64,000 nt of DNA, taken from contig CM017558.1 of the NCBI GenBank assembly GCA_007844125.1, positions 46,069,164 to 46,133,163 on the forward strand, in the 5' to 3' direction. The notes under the pieces are model-generated. The model was not told the origin of the DNA. It saw only the letters and a list, made by a program, of their open reading frames with translations, and did no database searches. Position 1 is the stretch's first letter, and each line of letters opens with the position of its first letter. The position numbers were made by a program, and so were the translations under genes. Shown one piece after another: positions 13,660 to 23,623 of this stretch. The DNA comes from Sinonovacula constricta. Lineage: Eukaryota > Mollusca > Bivalvia > Cardiida > Solecurtidae.

Positions 13660-13870
13660 TTAAAAGCTCTTTGCCCAGGTAGGCAAGGTGGTAGAGCACC
13701 TGATTACGGAGGAGGTCTTGAGTTCGAACTCAATACTGTGTACCGTTAAAGGAATCACTTCGGATAAATCAGGATATATGCAGTTAATTGAAAGAGGGTG
13801 ACCCATAGAGGTTGAAAGGGGATGAGGCGTTGTTTTAGGGGCTGTCAGACCTGAGAGATAAAAAAATACG
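13660..13870 (+). mobile_element. Second tRNA-derived SINE head
   Basis: TGGTAGAGCACC (A box) at about 13,690 and GAGTTCGAACTC (B box) at about 13,729 form a near-complete tRNA-like unit at 13,672-13,745, with an unrelated tail after it. The tandem order with the preceding SINE suggests either a dimeric SINE or two insertions. Confidence 0.55.
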
Positions 13871-14570
13871 AAAAACATTTGAACCGATTCATACAGTCTG
13901 TGGAAAAAGTAGAGACGTAAATATGGATCAACTTTTATTGGTGCATGTCTATAGTACATGTCACGAAGGATTATAAATGCATGTATCACGCATTTTTCTT
14001 AATGTGCCGGTAACACTGAATTATCACTTGATCTTCTATGATCACAGACATAGGCCTATATATACGTAGTCATATCATGATCAGCAGTTAAGTACAGAAT
14101 AATATCCCTAAAATTGTATAACAAAAATAAATACTACATGTGTAGGATTCTGTCGGTAAGAAAATCACAACTTGAAAGTACACTCTAACGCAGACAAGTT
14201 CAAGCGATACATTCTATTTATAGAAAGACATTTCCGTGTTAGAAGTGCCTTGCGTCCTAATGTTGAACTGGTGTTATGCGGTGAACATTTTACATTAGAG
14301 ATTTGCGCCTTTAGATTATTAACTAGCAAATCAGATTCTAGAAATGTAAAATGTAATCGTGATTTTCGCCCCGCGATTTGCAACTTGTAAGTTGTATATG
14401 CCGGAAATGTGAAATTGTTCAAATGTTATGTTGAAATGTTAACATGTTCATGTGATATATAAAAGTAAGGATGTAATTAGATAGCGGTATTTAGCATGCG
14501 CTGTGTTGCAATTTACAAATTGACATTTGAAGTGACAAATCCGAGTATTAAAAGTTAGAAATAGTAATTA

Positions 14571-14597
14571 GAATATTGGCGGATATCCCCTTCCATA
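14571..14597 (-). repeat. Right terminal inverted repeat
   Basis: This is the exact inverse of 12,807-12,833, followed by GTAAAG at 14,598-14,603. Confidence 0.9.
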
Positions 14598-14603
14598 GTA
14601 AAG

Positions 14604-15050
14604 ACTCAGTGTATCTGTGAGATTACGGATGATAGCCGTTTATTGCGGAAATACAACTGTAGGGAAACCTGTATGCGCAAATTATAACCCTCTCATTAGC
14701 AAAGTGAAATTCAGACCCAAACATGTTCATCTATGATTTCTGTTAGAGTGTATATACTCAGGGCGGATCCAGATTCTAAACCTGACCTATTCCTAGGCAC
14801 ACAGGGGAATGATGTAGCCAGTCCTAGGTTCCTTATAAGTAAGAAAAATGGTTGTGTTAAAAGAAAGCGACTACTGTTCAAATGACACGTTCTGTTTCCA
14901 AACGTAATAAACATATTAGCTACATATGCACACACAACCACATTTCACAAAAAGAAGCATTTTAAATACAGATATTAAGAATCTTAATTATTAACTTTAC
15001 ACCCCATTAACTACAAATGTTGTGCATAACTGTGCACGGTACTTACATGT
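14604..15050. other. Gene-free stretch before the viral element
   Basis: Nothing supportable is seen. Base composition begins to change towards higher GC near 15,050, marking the left edge of the viral block. Confidence 0.4.
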
Positions 15051-15054
15051 ACCT

Positions 15055-15762
15055 ATTACAGATATTCACACGTCAGAAGTGAGATTATCAGATGGGCTTT
15101 CTGGCATCGTTGAACTTCAAAGTTATGCGGTGATTGTGTTATCCAGCTTAAGGCCGGGGTTGGAGGCAGCGGATCTGGAGACAGTCCTCTGAATGAGCGG
15201 GATAAGGCGGTCGCCACGACCAACGCGTCGCAGCCCTCATTGTCTTCATCATCTTCGGTAAGAATCTCGCCGTCAAGGATGCGCCTTTTCAATCTCGTTG
15301 GAAGTACTCTTCCAAGTAGTCAATCATCTCGTGGTACACGGACGTTAGAGGCAACGGCTTCTCATCCACAAGTGGGCTGTGTATTTTTGAACATTCATGG
15401 TCGGGTTGCGGTCGCGCAGCTTGAGAGCGGATAGCTGGTTAGCCAACATGCGCTCGTTCACGCGGAGCAACTCGTCCTCATTGAGAGGGGCGATCTGACC
15501 GACATGGAGCTCATCCGAAATCCGGACCATCAGGCGTGCTCTCTGAGAGTCGGCAGTACAGGCCCAAGTACTTAGTACCGTTACGACCGAAACTGCGGGG
15601 GACGGTGTCGATGGAGAAGATGGAGGATAAAGGATGTGCGGACTCCAAGGATTCGGCAATCTTCTCCTCGTTATCAGGGAAAGCTGACCTGGACTAGGCC
15701 TCTGCGCGGGCCTTGGCGGCGGCTTAGGCGGCTACGATTGCATGGGCGTTAAATATCTTCAT
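15055..15762 (-). pseudogene. Viral-element gene of unknown function (broken)
   Basis: A coding track starts at an ATG at 15,760-15,762 (MKIFNAHAIVAA) and continues in changing frames to about 15,055. It has two in-frame stops near the start and at least two shifts. Clear coding-like stretches include NEDELLRVNERMLANQL near 15,440-15,490 and the acidic LTEDDEDNEG near 15,235-15,265. I do not recognise a family. It is the outermost left gene and is transcribed away from the polymerase block. Confidence 0.45.
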
Positions 15763-15805
15763 GTTGCTGGATCTTTATAACCTTATGTGATCCTATGTTC
15801 AATAG

Positions 15806-16154
15806 GACAACCTAGCTGCTGCCAGCCGCTCTTCATCGGCCCACAAGACGATGCCTAGATCGAGGCCTCCACCTAGAGCGAAGCACACCAGCAGATCCGG
15901 CAAAAAAAGTATGTTCAGCCCCCTGAGGCTCCAGCTTCCCTATTTAGATGAATGGGTACAAATATCACATACGGGGCTCTATGAAGGGGAAAGACAATTG
16001 CTCTTGGCTCGTGCTCGGCTAAACGGAGCTCTGCGGCCGCTCCTGCCTCAATAGTTTCTGCAAAATTCACCTTATGAGATTTCGCAAAGGTGGTGGCACG
16101 AGATCCTGCAAATTCTGCCGGGTAGGTATAAAAAAATTCTTTAGGCCGTTGCAT
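15806..16154 (-). pseudogene. Viral-element gene of unknown function (broken)
   Basis: The frame starts at an ATG at 16,152-16,154 (MQRPKEFFYTYPAEF) and is open to 15,915. A different frame then holds a coding-like C-terminus (DLGIVLWADEERLAAARL) ending near 15,806. One frameshift around 15,900 would join them. It is divergent from the next plus-strand gene, with about 38 bp between their starts, so a shared two-way promoter is likely. The AAAATATAAC in that gap could be a TATA-like element. Function is unknown. Confidence 0.45.
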
Positions 16155-16192
16155 GACCTGTGTCTATAGGAGAGAGGAGGCAAAATATAACA

Positions 16193-16574
16193 TGCATCAG
16201 CAGATAGCCTTTACCAAGGAGGCTAGACGCCTAGCGGCGATCGAAATTCCCTATTAGAAAGATGTGTATGGATATGTATATACCTATAGCACTATAGTAA
16301 AACAGTACCACCTACGAGCGCGGGAAGCGCAGGAGGCATACTTCGGGCTGACCGGCGAGTTACCGCCATATCCGCGGTCCGCCGCCGCCCTTGAGAGGCT
16401 AATCGAGCAAACCAGGGAAAGAGTCCTCGCTGACGAAAACTTTCGCTTAGCCGCCATCGACGTGACGGACGAGCCGCCCCAGGTGAGGGCTTCCGCACAC
16501 GGCCATTCGTCGATCTGGATGACCAGGTCCCACCCCCGGTGTTTTACGAGCCGACCCGTGGGTTGATGTGCTGA
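16193..16574 (+). pseudogene. Viral-element gene of unknown function (broken)
   Basis: From the ATG at 16,193 the frame meets one TAG at 16,255 and then stays open with coding-like, helix-forming sequence (ALERLIEQTRERVLADE) to about 16,485. There a one-base shift is needed to reach a short C-terminus ending near 16,574. No family is recognised. Its end overlaps the start of the next gene. Confidence 0.5.
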
Positions 16575-17026
16575 ACGACGCCAAAGATGAGTTTGAAGTA
16601 GATGGCGCCGCTTTGGTATTCTCCACGTGGAGAGTGGAGTACGAGGACCCACTTGATATCGGCGACGTTGAGATTGCCGAGGGTATGTACGCTAGGGCCG
16701 GCCGACTGGCCTTGGACGCCCACATGACCGATGCAAGAGCAACGCAGCTCGTCGCATCTCTTCCAGAGGGCCATTTCCTCTTGCAAATCAAATTCTTGAG
16801 GAAGGGGACTGAGAACAACTGGATCGTCGAAGACAAATTCGACCCAGTTCGTGAAGGGGGGAAGAAGGGGCAGGTGGTAGTTGAGATTTCCCGAGAATTA
16901 AACCCAGGCGCCCTTGTTGGGGTTGACAGTGTGTTTTATCAGAACGCCTATCCGGTCACCGCAGTGGTGTATGGACTCTACCCTATTAGAACCCCAAACC
17001 CCGCCAACTTAGCCCCGCGACCTTAA
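16565..17026 (+). CDS. Conserved viral-element protein, unknown function
   Basis: This is one of the few unbroken frames of the element, about 150 residues, with probable β-rich content. It is clearly repeated in copy 2 (39,175-39,545), where blocks matching STWR, PFDIGDVEIAEG, LDA and DSVxYQN recur in the same order. That shows real coding constraint. The start is uncertain: the frame opens with GTG at 16,568, and the ATG at 16,566 is in another frame, so the true start may have been lost. A structural or replication accessory role is possible, but no family is recognised. It lies just upstream of the polymerase. Confidence 0.6.
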   Translation, partial: DVLNDAKDEFEVDGAALVFSTWRVEYEDPLDIGDVEIAEGMYARAGRLALDAHMTDARATQLVASLPEGHFLLQIKFLRKGTENNWIVEDKFDPVREGGKKGQVVVEISRELNPGALVGVDSVFYQNAYPVTAVVYGLYPIRTPNPANLAPRP

Positions 17027-17049
17027 CTGTGTTGCTCAGCGGGTAGTAG

Positions 17050-18423
17050 AGAACTTTCAAGGTATGTTGAGATGTCATGGACTAACACCCGTAAGGCGCC
17101 TGAAAATACAGAACTGGAAAGAGCGGGTCCATGAAACAGGAGCTACAGTGGAAGACGTGGCAAGATTAGAAAAGATCCTCAAAAGAGCGGGACAACGCTG
17201 GGGAAGTCATCTACAGCAGTGGCAAGTACCAGCAAAGTTTATAGCGGGCGGTAGAACTCATCTGCCATAACAGCCACGTCTGGTCCATGAACCTCCACTT
17301 CCGGCTGTAAGAAAGGTTTACACGTATGAAGGCGACGTCAGGGAAGCCATTCGACAAGCGACCCAGGGTGAATCGATAGCCGTCTGGCTGCTCGGAGGAC
17401 AAGACAGGCAGCTCAGCGTCGACCAGTTTGTGCTCCCGGACGGTCGCACGTACTGAACACAGGAGGCCCACAAAAAATTGAAGAGAGTTTGTCAAATCTT
17501 GGGGGATGAGACCTTAGTCGAGAGAGCCTTTGGCGAGAACCATGCAGCCAGCATCAGGGCCAAAGAGCGCAACAGTTGGAAGCCAACCCCAGAAAACCTC
17601 CTCTCGGATATCGAGAAGGCTTGCGTGGAGCACGGCCACAGCGGACTTTGGAACTCGATGGGCTACGACACGGAGGAAGTTACTTCTATCGACATGAAGG
17701 GCTGCTACCCCTCAAGCTTCCTGGGGCACGGTGAGGCGAAGCCTTATTTCCAAAGGTTCGGGCACCCAGGTCACCGCATGGAACCCTCCCAGAAGACATT
17801 GGCACAGGCTTCGCCGAGGTCCAGGAATGGGAGTTCGCGCCAAAGGTCCACCCTATCATCCCCGCCTGGTTTGGGGAGCATTTCGCAAAGAAAGGTTGGG
17901 CCCCGACGGCCCTGTTGGCCAACCTTGTGGAAAGTGGCCTGCTGATTTCTCTCAAGGTCCGAGAAACAAAAAGAGGTCTGGCTCCCGAAAGACCGAACCC
18001 AGGGCTGCAGTGTTATTGGGAAATTTACCGAGGGCAGCAAGGCCGGTGGAAAAAGGCTTAACAGGAGGCTCGTAGCCGATCCTGGAGAGCCTGACTTCCT
18101 GGTCCGCGATACCCGCCAAAGTGGAACGCTGGTTGGGGCCCCAGCAATATGCCCCCTGGGCCATGTCTTCACCTACTACGACGGCACCCAGCCGCAGTAC
18201 GCCCACCTAAGAGCCAGCATGCTGGCCTATGCCCACATCAACCTCCTGGAGATGCTTTGCCGGTTCAAGCCTGACGAGGCTGTCCGAGTGGCAACCGATT
18301 CCATCTACGTGAAGAAAGTAGCCCTGCCTCAGCTGCAAAGGGTCGGGGCGTTTGCTGCTCCCAATGTGACTGCATGGAGTACTGTTGCCCTAGTTACCTC
18401 TTAGAAGTCGAAACCCTGCCCCT
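17050..18423 (+). pseudogene. Family B DNA polymerase module (broken)
   Basis: This module would copy the element's DNA. Motif A is read as IDMKGCYPSSF at about 17,689-17,721 (Asp plus the Tyr-Pro of the family). A motif B-like helix (LRASMLAYAHINLLEML) lies at about 18,209-18,258. Motif C is read as VATDSIYV at about 18,289-18,312 (the Asp-Thr-Asp-type core with Thr-Asp-Ser). The N-terminal part (17,050-17,460) is coding-like but diverged, and I see no secure proofreading exonuclease motifs. At least four frameshifts or stops break it. The frame continues towards the helicase without an intervening start, suggesting one long multidomain protein. Copy 2 keeps parts of it at 39,655-40,235. Confidence 0.75.
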
Positions 18424-18448
18424 CCCCCCCCCCCCCCCCCCCCCCCCC
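18424..18448. repeat. C25 homopolymer in coding sequence
   Basis: A run of 25 C residues sits between the polymerase and helicase modules and would encode a polyproline linker. Its length may be a sequencing or assembly artefact. Any change in its length shifts the frame. Confidence 0.9.
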
Positions 18449-18454
18449 ATCGCC

Positions 18455-19630
18455 CCGGCGCAGTTGCGGGACAAGGGCGAGCAACTGCACATGCCGATAG
18501 AGTACGCCGCCTAGACCCCAAAACCCGAATATATTGCACAAGCCAAAGACCTGCCACCATCCACGGCACCAAGGCATAATGATCCACTGTCAAGGTACAA
18601 GTTAAGCTATTTCAACGGCGGCGGGGACTCAGGTAAAACCACTCGAGCCATCAAGCTCTTCCGAGCCAGAGACCCCTTAGTCTTCACTCCGACCCATCGC
18701 CTGGCCAAAGAGATGCGGACGAGGAATGTAAAGGCCCAAACCTATCACAGCTTCTTCCGCTGGAGCGGACAAACGGAGTGGACTCCAGATAGGATGGGAC
18801 AGAAGTTCGTCCCGAGGGTGATCATCTGGGATGAGATCTGTACCGTACCCCGGCCTAACCTCGAGATCTTTCTCGATTGACTTGATCAAAAAGGCGTCCA
18901 GGTCGCCTGCTGTGGCGATCAGGGGCAGCCGCCGCCAATCGCGGGAGATGCCGCACGATGGGCTGCGGCAGAAGTCGGACCACTATGAGGAGGTCATGGT
19001 CGACCACAGGGCGAAGGACCACGCCCTCAGGGACCTGAAACGAAAAATCAGGCCAGACAAAGACCAGTGCCAAGGGATGCGAAAGGCCCTCCACGGTTGC
19101 CTCGGATGGGATTGGTTTGTGGATGCATGGAAGCCAGGCGACCTCATGCTGACTTCGAGACAAAAGGTGCGCGACCGAGCACAGGAGCCTTTATTCCAAA
19201 GGCACAAGGAGCGCTTTCGGGACACCTTGGTGTCCCTTCTCTACCACCCGAAGGACAGTCGGAAGCAGAATATTGACGTGGCGATTCCTGGTGCAGACCG
19301 AAAGGAAGAGCTAGTTCTCAATGACGTCGTGGAAGTCTCAGTCGAGGCTGCAAAGGCTGCTATACAGACAGATGACTGGCGTCTGGGGTACTCCATCACA
19401 GTTCACTCCTCCCAGGGTTTGACAATCCACAGCCCGAAAAAGGTATGGATTATTGACGACTCTCTCCAGTGGTCCAATCTAACCTACCTTGCGGTGTCGA
19501 GAGTGGTGTACATGCACCAACTCGAACGGGTCGTCTGTCCTCCGGAAGAGGGTTCCGAGGCCAGGCAACTAACCGAGCAGCAACTCCGCAAGGCGATCCA
19601 AAGGAAGTTCGTGGCCTATAAGCGCCATGA
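18455..19630 (+). pseudogene. SF1 (Pif1/RecD-like) helicase module
   Basis: The Walker A motif is GGGDSGKTT at about 18,617-18,643, Walker B is VIIWDEI at 18,818-18,838, and motif III is GDQGQPPP at about 18,914-18,937. Motif V is VHSSQGLT at about 19,400-19,424 and motif VI is YLAVSRVV at about 19,484-19,507. This order is that of superfamily 1 helicases which unwind DNA at forks. There is a TGA at 18,878-18,880 and one shift near 18,970. The sequence upstream of Walker A is in the same frame as the proline linker (one TAG), supporting fusion to the polymerase. Copy 2 has lost this module. Confidence 0.8.
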
Positions 19631-19841
19631 CCAAGCCAAGGGACTCTTGGGGTTCCAACATAAGGTCGACCACATCCTGCAGCTTAAGGAGGCCCAAAAC
19701 AACCGCTGTGCAGCATGCAGCATTGAGCTGCTCTAGGTTCACGCCCCGAAAGACACACAGCAGTTCAGTGTGAACCGGCTGGACAATACCAGAGGCCACA
19801 TCCATGACAATATCCGCTTGACCTGTCTTGAGTGCAATTGA
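19631..19841 (+). pseudogene. HNH / endonuclease VII-like domain fused to helicase
   Basis: In the same frame as the helicase C-terminus, a CxxC pair (NNRCAACSIELL) is followed by a single TAG at 19,734. The frame then continues with SVNRLDNTRGHIHDNIRLTC and a second CxxC. This is the zinc-ribbon plus ββα-metal layout of HNH/recombination endonuclease VII domains, which cut branched or double-stranded DNA. A TGA at 19,839 may be a decayed Trp codon, because coding-like sequence follows. Fusion of such a nuclease to a replicative helicase is unusual. Confidence 0.7.
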
Positions 19842-20075
19842 AAAAGAGGGGCCGCAGCCCTCAACGCTTCAGCACCCCATCGGAAGGGGGGGGGATTGAG
19901 TGTCTGTGGGGACCGCCAGGAGCTCCTCGCGCACAAAGCCTCGCCCAGGTCCATCCATTAGGTAATAGAGGACGGGTTCGTCAGGCTTCGTAACCGAGCG
20001 CCCTATCCGGTAGACCTCAAGGGACCACACGGGGTCTGTAGCACGTCGGTCGTATCCATCCTCACATCAATCGTG

Positions 20076-20347
20076 ATGACTATCAGCACGCTCGTCCTAG
20101 CCCTCTTCCCCCGGCCCAACCAGGTAAGGGTGGCATTCGAGAGTGGGTTAAAAGACAGGTGCAAGCCCTTGGCGCTTTACTTACAAAACTAGCGGAGAAG
20201 GCCGCGGCTGCTATCCCCGGCATCATTGGCAGCGTGGTTTCATGGCTGTTGTCGACCGCAGGCAAGGCAGTCGGATGGCTTGCCGAACACACTTGGGCTC
20301 TACTTTTCGCAATTGGGGGTCTGTTATTGGTTGCAGCCCAAGAGTAG
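20076..20347 (+). pseudogene. Small membrane protein of viral element
   Basis: The ATG at 20,076 opens a short hydrophobic N-terminus (TISTLVLALFP). A shift near 20,120 leads into a frame ending at 20,347, with a basic amphipathic stretch and then a membrane segment (WALLFAIGGLLLVAA). The alanine/glycine-rich middle (AAAAIPGIIGSVVSWLL) could be a second membrane helix. It converges on the capsid gene, and the two stop codons overlap around 20,346. It is probably a virion membrane or minor protein. No named family is recognised. Confidence 0.45.
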
Positions 20348-21600
20348 CTATCGAAGCGCAAGCCAAAGGGCAATTAGCCCTACGGCAACCCCACCCAAAA
20401 CCAGAGCATTCTTTTCCTCGGAGTGTGCTCTGCGATTTTACCGTCATAAAAGCTGCCATGTACCTGAAGCTGCACCGAAGGATAGTTAATCCCGCCGACT
20501 ACACCGATTGGCAGGTTGGCTAGAGCCATTATTATCCTGTTGCCAGCAATGCCGGGATTGATGTTTAGGAGCATGTCACTCGGAGCCATATACAGTCCTG
20601 TTCCGAAGACCACGTTTAGCTCGCTCCCGGCGTACTGCAGAACGCTTTGGTAACGGGTGATAACGGCCTGGATGTCGACCGGAGAGTTGATCGCATCCTC
20701 CAATAGGGCTAGGAATTGCTTTTGCGCCTCGAAGCCGCCTGCTATCCGGGACTTGGTTTGGGCCTGGGCCCTGAGCAGAGCCCACACGTAGGTCCGGATC
20801 GAGTCGTTGATTCGCTCCATGCCGGCCTCAGTGAATCCTTTCGAGACATCTAGTACGAACGTGCTCCAAGAGCCATCAACTCCTGGATCTTGCTCGATGA
20901 ACTCAATGTGGGCCTTTTTCGGCGGCCGCCAGTCGCAAGACGAAACCCCACAATGACGACCTCCAGAGACCTCCGACCCGAACGTCATATGCTCGGGGTC
21001 TAGGCTTCCGGCGTTCTGGCTAGCGACGTGTTTTTTTCCTCGCTGTCGTGTCGGAAGTTTGTCTGGGTCCACGCAACGTGCCCTCTGGTGTGGACGTCCC
21101 CCAGGCCGCGGCTGTTGGAGTACTCTTTTTGGCGCCAGTCTGTTCCTGGGAAAGCCGTTCATACGCTCTCCTGTCGTAAGTATTGTTGACGGGATCCCAA
21201 GACGAATCCTGGGGGAGGGCGCATTTCATTTGCGTTAGAATGCAACTGGTGGTGTAGTAGACATGGAAGAGGTAGACAGACTGAATGAGGAAGGTGGCAC
21301 GTCTCTCTGGTCCGTTCAGGTGGTCGTTGAATGAGACCCCGCAGCCTGCCGTTGCGCACCACACTGCGAAGTTCAGCTGGTTCTGCCAGAACTTCATCGG
21401 GCTTTTGGTCCAATCTTAAACCATGGCCTCTGTTGTGATCTTGGGCAGTCGGTATTGTTGCCAGATATCGGCATGCTGGCGGAGAAGGACTGGTTGGGGC
21501 CTGCCGTGATCTTTAACTTGGACATGGTTCCGGCGATAAGGTGCCGTGGGTACCACCCGGCCTAATACTTGGCTCTATTATTGAAGGTAAAGGCCTCCAT
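20346..21600 (-). pseudogene. Probable major capsid protein gene (broken)
   Basis: A coding track runs on the minus strand from an ATG at 21,598-21,600 to about 20,346, over 400 codons in total. It has a TAG near its start and several frameshifts. Coding-like pieces include FWQNQLNFAVWC (about 21,360-21,395), ALPQDSSW and NTYDRRAYERL (about 21,160-21,215), then a long open stretch at 20,380-20,990 with GMERINDSIRTYVWALL. Another frame gives a hydrophobic C-terminal tail (ALVLGGVAVGLIALWLALR). Size, position and absence of enzyme motifs suit a double-jelly-roll capsid protein, but this is inference and structure prediction is needed. It is missing from copy 2. Confidence 0.5.
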
Positions 21601-21614
21601 GCAGATCGTGAAAG

Positions 21615-22267
21615 ATGTTCCAAAATATCACCGATATCACAACAGGCCCGACATGTCTTCAACAGCCCGTAGACAACAGGGATGGAAGTTTGAAGATAGC
21701 CCTGCGGTCAGTCACCTACACTATTGGCTGGTTTAACATCCAGAAGGCCAAGTTTGTCACCACGCCCTACAAAATAACCTATATCCCCCCCCCCCGGCCT
21801 TTGGTCCTTGCGTCAGCTCCAAGACCACCTCGCACAGACCAATTCCGGCCTTTCACTCAAGGATGGTTGTGCCAAAGGTTCTCGATCAAGCTTGCTTTGT
21901 TCAGGTATCCAAAGGGCTGCAGGATCTTATAGGATTTGTAAAGTACCGTGAGACGTTTACTTAGAGGAAAGATGACCTAGGTGATCGCCCTATTGACTTG
22001 TGCCCCATTAAGCAGCTATTTGTCCACCTGGACGAACTAAACACCACCAAGGACGCCTTGAACGGGGCTCCCAGTAGTCTGCTCGCTGTGGCCGCGGTCG
22101 GCAACCTGCCATACGGGGATATCATAACATCTATATTTCCTAACCCCGGGTTTAAACTCCTGAGACATGGGACGATTTCGGAGTTAACACTGTGTGTTAG
22201 AGATGGACGCGGAAACAGAATAGACAACCACAGGCTACCAGTGAGCGTTGTTCTTGAGGTGAAATGA
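21615..22267 (+). pseudogene. Penton-like / minor capsid gene (broken)
   Basis: The first part (21,615-21,780) reads DGSLKIALRSVTYTIGWFNI. A C11-like tract and further shifts at 21,780-21,985 break it. The C-terminal part is open at 21,998-22,267 and ends in a β-rich SELTLCVRDGRGNRID...LPVSVVLEV pattern seen in jelly-roll minor capsid proteins. Copy 2 conserves this C-terminal pattern at 40,600-40,665. Its TGA overlaps the next gene's ATG (ATGA at 22,264-22,267), so the two genes are co-transcribed. Confidence 0.5.
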
Positions 22268-23220
22268 GTATCTTTGGTTCACACGGTGGCGGGGGGGTGG
22301 GGGGGAGGGGCGCCCAGTGTGGACTACGCTACCCGGGCTTACGTCGATGAAGTTGCTTCGCGACGGAGTGCGCCTGATCTGTCCCACTACATAAAAAAGG
22401 ATCAGGATGGCGATGAAGACCTAATGGGGGGTCGGATCATGAACCTCGGTGACATCGAATTACCTACGAATGCGGTTTCGGCGAGAGTTGTCGAGCAAGG
22501 GTGGAAGTTCTTAAACGGGAAAGTCCTCCTGAAAAATGGCGAAACGGCTTTGGAAGGACTCCTTAGCCTTAATACCAACCGGATAGTGACTTTGGGTCTT
22601 CCAGTTCATTCCAACGATGCTGCAAACAAAACATATGTTGACGGGTTAAGTCACAAGCCCATAATTACCATTATAGCAGAGGAGCGCGGAGCATTGAAAG
22701 AATGCGAATTTCAATGGTCGTTCGGGTCAAGGTCGGAGGGTAAAGGCCATAGTAAAGTGGGATACGCCATGATGTCAAACGGAAATATACTGGCTATGTC
22801 TTTGTCTGTTTCTCAGCGTAGTTCTGAAAAGTTGGATGAGATGGTGTTTGTTGGTTTTACGATAGGTGGGAAGGATCAAGCTAGTTATGATATATCTGGT
22901 AGGCATGATTTAAACAAAAAGATCAGATCATTTCTCCACTTTAAAAACTTTCACCAGCCCGCTTCACATTAATAGAGGTGAATTTATAAAATTTCAAACA
23001 CTTGCAACAACTGAAAGTAATGCTTCAGGGGTTGTTGCGCTGCTAATTGAACTAGAGATGCGATGGGGTAAACACCGAACAAGACATGAAGGACGGAGTG
23101 GTTCCAACGGCCCTGCCAATTTATCCTAGCCTGACCACTGAGGGCAATGGGCACGCCTACCGCCTACAACAGATAACCCGAATTCAGTCTGAGTTAGTAC
23201 GAGAACGAAAAAAGGGCCAG
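22264..23220 (+). pseudogene. Fibre / tail-spike-like gene (frameshifted)
   Basis: The start is ATG at 22,264, reading MSIFGSHGGGG; copy 2 has the matching MSIYGG. A G-rich tract at 22,286-22,310 puts the rest in another frame, open to 22,972. It contains two copies of a spike signature: PSVDYATRAYVDEV near the start and NRIVTLGLPVHSNDAANKTYVD near 22,577-22,642. The latter is common in trimeric phage and viral fibres. A diverged globular C-terminus follows. Beyond the TAA at 22,972 a block ESNASGVVALLIELE (about 23,013-23,057) matches copy 2, so the original frame extended further. It is probably the host-attachment protein, by analogy only. Confidence 0.6.
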
Positions 23221-23224
23221 CCTC

Positions 23225-23600
23225 GGTAAGAAATACAAGAGGACCCTTTATACCGTTGATGGCGCCGACGCCGCTTTGACTACCGTTGGTGCGGGAATGG
23301 GGATTGGTGGCGTATTCCTCATTTCAACGGTTGTATCCATTCCAATCACCATAGGGCTCGAGATCGGTTCTCTTTGTTGCGGCGGACTATCCATCGTCGA
23401 GAAAGTGATCGCACAAACTCGTCAAACATCAGCGCATCGAGGCAATGTTCCGGGCAAAGCTGAATACGATCTCCGACATTGTGAGCAAAGCATTAGCCGA
23501 CGGGGATATCTCCGATATCGAGTACAAGCTCGTCCTAGACGAGGTCCAGCCTCAACCGGCTAGGGCCCGGAGTTCCTGGCTCTACTTTTTAGGCTGCTGG
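23225..23600 (+). pseudogene. Viral-element membrane protein (broken)
   Basis: An open stretch (23,276-23,563, extending upstream) has a glycine-rich hydrophobic region (GAGMGIGGVFLISTVVSIPI) followed by GLEIGSLCCGGLSIV, giving one or two membrane helices. A shift at about 23,430 leads to an amphipathic tail with AKLNTISDIVSKALADGDIS. Copy 2 has the same tail motif at about 41,950-42,000. The C-terminal end runs into the 72-bp repeat array, so its natural end is unclear. Confidence 0.5.
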
Positions 23601-23623
23601 GCTTACTGTCACTTCATATTCTT

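Larger units (their letters stand above)
12801..14603. mobile_element. 1.79-kb non-autonomous TIR transposon with 6-bp target duplication
   Basis: Perfect 27-bp terminal inverted repeats at 12,807-12,833 and 14,571-14,597 begin TATGGAAGGGGATATCC. They are flanked by the exact direct repeat GTAAAG at 12,801-12,806 and 14,598-14,603, as expected of a target-site duplication. The subterminal regions carry many short repeats of the CAATT/CAAGT/CACAAAT type. No transposase frame exists, so it must be mobilised in trans. Polinton and Dada elements make 6-bp duplications, but the termini do not let me assign a superfamily. Two tRNA-like SINE heads are nested inside. Confidence 0.85.

Noticed and set aside
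13672..13745. Functional tRNA gene
   Set aside because: A and B boxes are present but the body continues as a SINE and arms are imperfect; the units at 11,970, 13,465 and 42,890 were judged the same way.
16284..16836. Minus-strand frames opposite the unknown viral genes
   Set aside because: The plus-strand frame is conserved in copy 2 while these are not; they are shadows in GC-rich sequence.
20223..20523. Plus-strand frames overlapping the end of the capsid gene
   Set aside because: They are antisense shadows of the minus-strand capsid frame and lack coding-like features.
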